Below, piece after piece: positions 57,691 through 64,000 of a stretch of 64,000 nucleotides of DNA. How positions within the stretch are numbered: the first letter of the stretch is position 1; each line of letters begins with the position of its first letter. The notes beneath the pieces were generated by a model. That model did no database searches. It saw only the letters and a list, made by a program, of their open reading frames with translations, and was not told the DNA's origin. Source of the stretch: Anseranas semipalmata (taxonomy: Eukaryota; Chordata; Aves; Anseriformes; Anseranatidae); assembly GCA_013399115.1 (NCBI GenBank), contig VXAA01000846.1, positions 471,151-535,150 on the forward strand, in the 5' to 3' direction. Position numbers and translations under genes: made by a program.

Positions 57691-60659
57691 CCATTAGTGA
57701 CAGATTGTTCAAATAAAATGGTGTATGACTGCACTTTTTATTGTAGCTGCAATGACCTTCATACTTCAAAGGCTCTTGTTATTCATTGTGGTGTCTTACT
57801 GTTGGATTGAAAGAGTATTCTCTGTTCAAAATGTCTGAACTTAATGGAAACATTATTTTGGGGGGTTGAGAGGGTGGGGAGGAGAGCATGACTGGTCAAA
57901 ATGGAATGTGTTTGAGAGTTTACAGGCCATCCTCTTGTTCTCCACAAACTATCTGTGGAGTAGAGCACCACAAAGTTGTTGTTCTGCTGGACTGAGGAGA
58001 CTAGAAAAGGAATTTTGGCAGTGAAGCAGAGAGTGGGGCTCTGCACTATAGTTTGTGTATTAGCAGCCAGCAGTTTCTGAGAGAGTTTACAAGTACTAAA
58101 GAAAGCAATAAAGTTAGCTATTTGCTCCAAATAGTTTACACTTCAAGAAGCAGTCTTTACCTTTGATTTTTGTTGTTGTTTTGCTATGGTGTCATGAATA
58201 ATATATAATAGCAAAGATTGTTTCTTCAAGAGAGCATCATAATTTCTACTTACACTGTTTCCTGGTCAGCCAATACTTCCTGTTCTCAACTGTGCACTTT
58301 TTCTCTCACTCTTTCTTCTCCTTGCTCCAGCTTGCCTTCTTCTTCTTCTTCTTTTTTTTTCTACCATCTATTTTCCTTTGCTCCTCTTTGCTTTCTTTAC
58401 TTGCAACTTTCTTCCAGTCTCTTTCTTCCTTGCTTCCTAATACTGAGGATAGGAAGAAACTCAGGAGTTTTTTCATTCTCTGGATAGTTTTAGTGTAGTG
58501 GTTAACAGATACAAATAGAATATTCTTGCTTCTAAATATTTTTTTTAATGACACTGATTTGAGATGATGACACTGATGATGAAAAATATGTAATGTTTCT
58601 ATTTATGGAAGAAAGAAATAGCCTTTAATGACTAGCAGTCATTTCATTTACAGGACGCCGATCTGGATGCCTTATGCAACGTGGTGTGTTTTCTTCTTGT
58701 GAAAGGAACTAGTAACATCTCCTTTCTCTTGTTCTGCAAAATTTAAATAGTTAGCTGAGATGTAATAATACTAATTTCTTGTAAAAAATACATTTATATG
58801 CATCCTCTGCCCAGAGCGACACCAGAAGTTTTATCCCACATTCGGTAGCACAAAACATACAGAAAAACAAAACAAAACAAATAAAAACCACCAACAACGT
58901 AGTGTCATATACCAGAACCTACAGATAGAAATACTTTGACTAGCATCCCTGCAAAATTAAGTAACGTTTAAATTGTGGAACAGAGCTGGGGGGGCTAGGG
59001 GGAAGCATTGGTTTTGCTTTTATGTACAGAGTTAATAATATTGTAAACTTACGTGGCATGCAGTATTTAAGAGTATGTTCTAGTGCTAAGCATGTATTAT
59101 TATCTGGCTTTTTACGTATTAATTTTTTTCCTGTAATTGGTTATAATTCCTTGGAATGTCCTAGCAATCTGATAAAGAAAAACTGCTCTTTGATTGTTTA
59201 TGCAAGTGACCAAAGTCCTTTTATGATGCATTTGAGTAATACCATTAGGATCATTATGTCAAATTAATCATCATATTGTTGATAAACTGAGTGGAAAATG
59301 TTGTGATGAGACATAGATGGAGTATATTTAATATTTACAGTAAATTATCCTAGGGTCATATTTTCTCTTCTAGAAAAGCAGTGTTTCTTTGATGTCAAAT
59401 GAGAGTATTCACTGCTGAGATTGAATGCCTCACACAACCTCGTCTTTAAAATATAAATAGTGTGTATTAAATAGCTTTTATTTTTAATTGTAAACTGCTG
59501 AAAGAACAGGTGCAATAATGACAGCCCACTGGAGAGCCTTTTCTTCTCATAAGAAAATCCTTCTTATCAAGAAGAAAACTGAATTTTGTACACAGATGCA
59601 AAATTGACTCTTATTAATCAACACAGTATAAGATGTTATCTCCTGTAGTATTTGGTCTTCATTATTGCATTCGTGAATTCAGAACTTGATCAAATCAAAT
59701 TTTACTATCAAAGCATGAAGAACAAAAAAGTAAGTTAGCTCACAGCAGCAGCTAACTCTGTTTTGGGACATGCTGGAATTGCTTCTGAAGGAGTAAGAGG
59801 CATCAGTGGGAGTTTGGGAAGTAATGGGTGGTAGGCTAGAAGGGGATCAACAGACTCCCAGGGAAGGATATGTCCTACAAAGTTATTGCTTTTTTAGATA
59901 CTTCTTGGAAACTATGTGTCCAGATCTTCTAATCCCTGATACACTTGCCCATAGCCAGTGTAATTTCTCATAAATTCAGAATTTGCTCCTGTGAAGCTTC
60001 ATTCCCTTTCACTAGCACATGGTGATGTTCAACAAGCATTAACAAAACACCTGTGGCAAAGTGATTCATTTTGCTGGGTGACTGAGAGAGATAGGAATTC
60101 ACATCCCACCCTTGAAACACTTCTGCTGCAATGCCATTGTCCTTATCTTGGGATCCACAAGTGCTTGTGGATCACACATTTACTAAATAAATCATGCAGG
60201 TGGCTGCCTTCGGAAGCCCTGGTGTTTTACAATACCTAGGGCCAGACTAGGGTGGATTACTGAATGTTAAATAAGCAGAACAGAGGACAAAATTAGTTGT
60301 AAGGGTAATATGTAGTAGGTAGTTGTAAGTAGTATGTAAGGTAAGAAAGACAGGAAGGGAGAGAGTAGAGATAATATCTGTTAGTGAAAATGTTTTAATG
60401 TCTTCTTAACTATCATATTGCCGCCAATAAAAATACTTGTACCTTTAGAAACTTGGAATCCTAATAGGAAACTTACTGTGCTGCCAACAGAGCGATTAAC
60501 ACGTGTCACTGCAAGATTGTGACTAATGAGCACGCAGGAAGCACTTAATAGTTTGGATAGAGCAAATCCAAGGGGGATACCTAGATTACCAGGGTAAAGA
60601 ATCTTTAGAAATGTGGACAGGCCAAAATAACTGAAATTGTGATCGCTTTCTTTCCTGAC
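57691..60659. other. Upstream intergenic sequence
   Basis: AT-rich DNA with a CTT/T-rich stretch near 58335-58362 and no recognisable gene or repeat family. Confidence 0.55.
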
Positions 60660-61200
60660 CCTCCCCTGTCGCAGCTCCATGCCATTCCCTCAGGTCCTGT
60701 CGCTGTCACCAGAGAGCAGAGCTCAGCGCCTGCCCCTCCGCTCCCCTCATGAGGAAGCTGCAGGCCGCCATGAGGCCTCCCCTCAGTCTCCTCTGCTCTG
60801 GGCTGAACAAACCAAGGGACCTCAGCCTCTCTTCTTACGTCTTGCCCTCTAGACCCTTCACTGTCTTTGTAGCCCTCCTTTGGACACTCTCCAACAGTTT
60901 TATGTCCTTTTTATACCGTGGTGCCCAAAACAGCACACAGCACTCGAGGTGAGGCTGCACCAGTGCGGGGCAGAGAGGGACAGTCCCTTCCCTTGACCGA
61001 CCAGCCATGCCTTGCCTGATGCACCCCAGGGTACAGCCAGCTCTCCTGGCTTCCAGGGCACACATTTCCAATTTGCCATGGACCAGAACCCCCAGATCCC
61101 TTTCTGCAGGGGTTGTGCGTAAACTCCTTCAGAGGCTTTAATCCTGTAGTTGATGCTATTCCTTTCCCTGCAAGAGGCCACACTCTGTGCTGGTGTGGAT
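60660..61200 (-). mobile_element. CR1 LINE fragment (C-terminal ORF2 region)
   Basis: Minus-strand translation gives LVQPHLECCVLFWAPRYKKD then IKLLESVQRRATKTVKGLEG, the conserved CR1 segment normally reading RPHLEYCVQFWAP. The plus strand shows CTGATGCACCCCAGGGT and TCCTGGCTTCCAGGGCACAC. It is truncated and frameshifted. Confidence 0.93.
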
Positions 61201-64000
61201 GAACAAGTGATATGATGTTGCTATAGAGTCAGGGCATCAGGGCAGCAGCGAAAATGAAACTGAGGATAACTTGTAGAGTAGGTCTGACAGTACTGCAGCC
61301 AAGTCTGGAGCGTGGCACCAGTGAGTCAGCAAACGTTTAGACAAACCTTAACAGGAAAGACATGATCTATTGGAGGGAGAGACAGCTGAGCACGTGTCCA
61401 GGACAAGGATAGCAGTAAGAGGGCATATGGCAGAGTATTGTCCTCTGTTAATTTATAATGGAGCTAATTCAATTTTACAACCATTCCACCCTTGTAATGA
61501 GTTAGCATTTTAATGTCTGCAGTATAGGCTGAGCTCTGATGTGGGTTAGGGTTTCAAGTGAAACTTCGTTTGCATATGATAGAAGCCACTTACCTGGAAG
61601 TTATAAAACATTTCTTACTGTTCTTTTTTCCCTTTGGCATCTACAATACAAGTGCAATTCAATAAGATCATAGTAGATTGAATTAGAAGTAATTAGATAG
61701 GCCACCTATCTGATATTGTGATACAAAATTATTTTTCATAGTTTATTTTCTGGTAACTTACTATTTCATTAGCAAGCACAACTGTTAAAACTGACTGATA
61801 TCTTTCATCCCCATGGTTGCTATTACTTTGAGTTGTTATTCAGCCAAAATACTGTTTATTGATTAGTGTTGATGTACTTCAGGGCTTTTTTGAATTGAAT
61901 GGCAGGAGATGTTGCTAGAGCCTTAGGGCTCAAAAAATTCAGTGATTTGGTTCACCACATTTTTAACAGTATTGTTGGCTACTAAAAAAAAAAAATCTCT
62001 TGAGCATAAAGAAGAAACTGTATGTTTAGGTATATAATGAAGCCAGTGAATAAGTGAAACAAATAGTCTTATAATTTGCATTTTTATAGGGCATTATTTT
62101 ATATGAAATACTCATAAATTGTGGTGAAATAAACAGGTTCTGGATTTATGGCTGAGAATAGAATCTAAGAGTACGTAGGCATAAAAAAGTATTAATTGTG
62201 GTTTAATGAAATGCAAGGATATGAAAAGCAATTTTGAAAGAGCTTTACAAGTTAGTGTAAAATACTGTAGTGTAAAAAACTGGTAACTTCTATACCATAT
62301 ATATTATATGCAGCATTTTGTTATCTTATTTGTAAAGACAAACATGTAAAACATCTTTATTCTTTACTTTTTTTTTTTATTTATTTACAAGTTATCAATT
62401 AAATTAAACTTGGATTTATAAGATAATTTTTTTTTCCTTTCAGTTATATCTGAATAATTCACTAAAATAAATCAAGATGTGTTTCAGACATGCATTTAGG
62501 GCTGTTTTTTAGCCAAAACCAAACAAGCTATATATCACAAAGCAGGTGTTATGTATTATTGAAAGCATGTAGGCTTTTGTATTCAGAGTATCTACCAGCC
62601 CACTTCCATAAGAATGGGAAATGCTTATGCATCACTTGAAAAATACCCTAATGTATTAATTGCTTGAGAGAAGTAGGTAGCATTGCAAAGTGCATTGAGA
62701 TGGCATGAGAAGGAATGAGGGCACTATGCTGCATTTATTTGGGATATTGTGTTGGATGGTATTTTTTCTCTTTATTGCTGTATTATGAACAGCAATATGT
62801 AAATTATGAATAAGTCTTGAGCAAGTCTAGCAGCTGCTATGGTTTTATTTCACTTTATGTTTGAATTTGGACTCTCTTGTTCTTAGATGAACTCCAGCTA
62901 TTAGAACTTGCATGAAATCAGAATGAGCTTTACCTGAGTAAGGATCTATTGGTTGGTTTCCTGATACTGAATAGATTAAATTTATATTGTGGAGGGTGAA
63001 GAAGGGCTAAATGTCTTTGAAATATATTAGTCTGTGTAACTTTCATATGTATAGCCTTTATGTACCTCAATTTATATGGAACTGGCATAGAATCAAATCG
63101 TTTGTAAAGTTTCTCTGATAGGTACAAGGGAACTGCCTTAGTTGTGGACCAGAAAATGATAAGAGTTATATTAGGCTGTTTTCAGCTTCAAAACATGTTA
63201 AACATCGGAATAATTTAACACTACCAGGTAGCATTAAAGTAATCATGCTGTGTACTGCATCTGATTGAAAATATTTTTTTTCTAAGAACCCTGTCTCTTC
63301 TGTTTTCATTTGACATTGTTCCTTTCATGTGTGAATAGTAACAGCTTTATTACTATTACTAAGTTAAGGATGCCTCCCCTCCCCCCCCCCCCTTTTTTTT
63401 TTTTTTTTGTAAGAAAGGCTGTTTTTGTCAGTGACCTGAATACAGAAATTTAGGTCCTGTGTTATTGATACTGTTTTATTTCTTCTTGTGTTTAAATCTA
63501 TAAAATAAACTATGTTCATCTAAAAGATTCTGCTGTCTTCAGTCTTTATTCCTCTTTCAATGAAGACTGCTTAAACATTTTAAGCAGTATTTCTAGTGCA
63601 CTTGGCCACTGCTGTTTTGTAATTTTTGTGTCAGTGACCTGGACCGCCATCCATGTTCTTGACCCTGTGGAATCACTTCAAGATAGGTTCATCTTCAAGT
63701 CACCTTGTTCATTTGTAGCACTGATTGTATGTAAAATGTGACAAGAATCATATCACTTCCTTTATAAGATATAAATGTAAACATGGAAATAGGATGATAG
63801 TATCATATTGTCAAGCTTTATTTGCTTTGCCTCCTGTGTTCTGATTGTAACTGCCCTTTCCAGTAATAACCCATGGCATGTACATACATGTTCTAAAATT
63901 TCTGTGTACCACAGCTTTATGTTTTTAACAGACTGGCTTGAAATAGTTTCCAAATGAACTCAAAATAAGCATTGTTCTTATGTAGACATCATACTTAAAA
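61201..64000. other. Upstream intergenic sequence
   Basis: AT-rich sequence with a C-then-T homopolymer at 63374-63408. A plus-strand AATAAA near 63503 could be chance. No gene is recognised. Confidence 0.55.
63374..63408. repeat. Poly(C)-poly(T) tract
   Basis: A C-rich run with one T, followed by about eighteen T; low complexity. Confidence 0.95.

Overview
This window is vertebrate nuclear DNA from a sauropsid, most probably a bird. It is AT-rich, with GT-AG introns, a CpG-rich promoter, several CR1 (chicken-repeat-type) LINE fragments and assembly gaps. It carries one protein-coding gene, PFKP, the platelet-type (C-type) ATP-dependent 6-phosphofructokinase. The gene lies on the minus strand, and the whole coding region falls inside the window.

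PFKP runs from its start codon at 48134 down to its stop codon at 1202. I placed 22 coding exons by translation, by splice-site dinucleotides and by exact reading-frame bookkeeping. Together they total 2355 bp, a 784-residue protein. Exons 1-10 give the N-terminal catalytic half: ATP-binding GGDGS, catalytic SIDND, and fructose-6-phosphate residues in HQR, MGR, VAEG and HVQR. Exons 11-12 hold the linker. Exons 13-22 give the C-terminal regulatory half, which binds fructose 2,6-bisphosphate (TVSNN, MGG, RNE, HMQQ, HRIP). All ligand residues I could check are present.

The most notable observation is a second, previously unlisted-looking copy of exon 16. Exon 16a (17153-17305) matches PFKP. Exon 16b (11130-11282) lies 5.87 kb further along the transcript. 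It has the same length (153 bp), the same phase (0/0), its own AG acceptor and GTAAGA donor, and no stop. The two encode 51-residue segments identical at 32 positions, yet 25 of those 32 residues use different codons. 16b is therefore an old duplicate held by purifying selection, and by its wording it looks more like liver-type PFK than platelet-type. This is the signature of mutually exclusive homologous exons that swap a segment of the fructose-2,6-bisphosphate site, including the serine that is O-GlcNAcylated in mammalian PFK1.

Layout: 1-1201 is downstream flank and 3' UTR. 1202-48134 is PFKP with introns, which hold CR1 fragments near 14.1, 29.3-30.9, 35.7 and 37.8-38.1 kb, microsatellites and a diverged tandem duplication at 44.2-44.6 kb. 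46.7-49.2 kb is the CpG-rich promoter region, interrupted by a 416-base gap (48283-48698). 49.2-64 kb is upstream intergenic DNA, in which I recognise only a 2.4-kb dead CR1 LINE on the minus strand (55.3-57.7 kb) and a further CR1 fragment (60.7-61.2 kb). I recognise no other protein-coding gene, RNA gene or CRISPR array.
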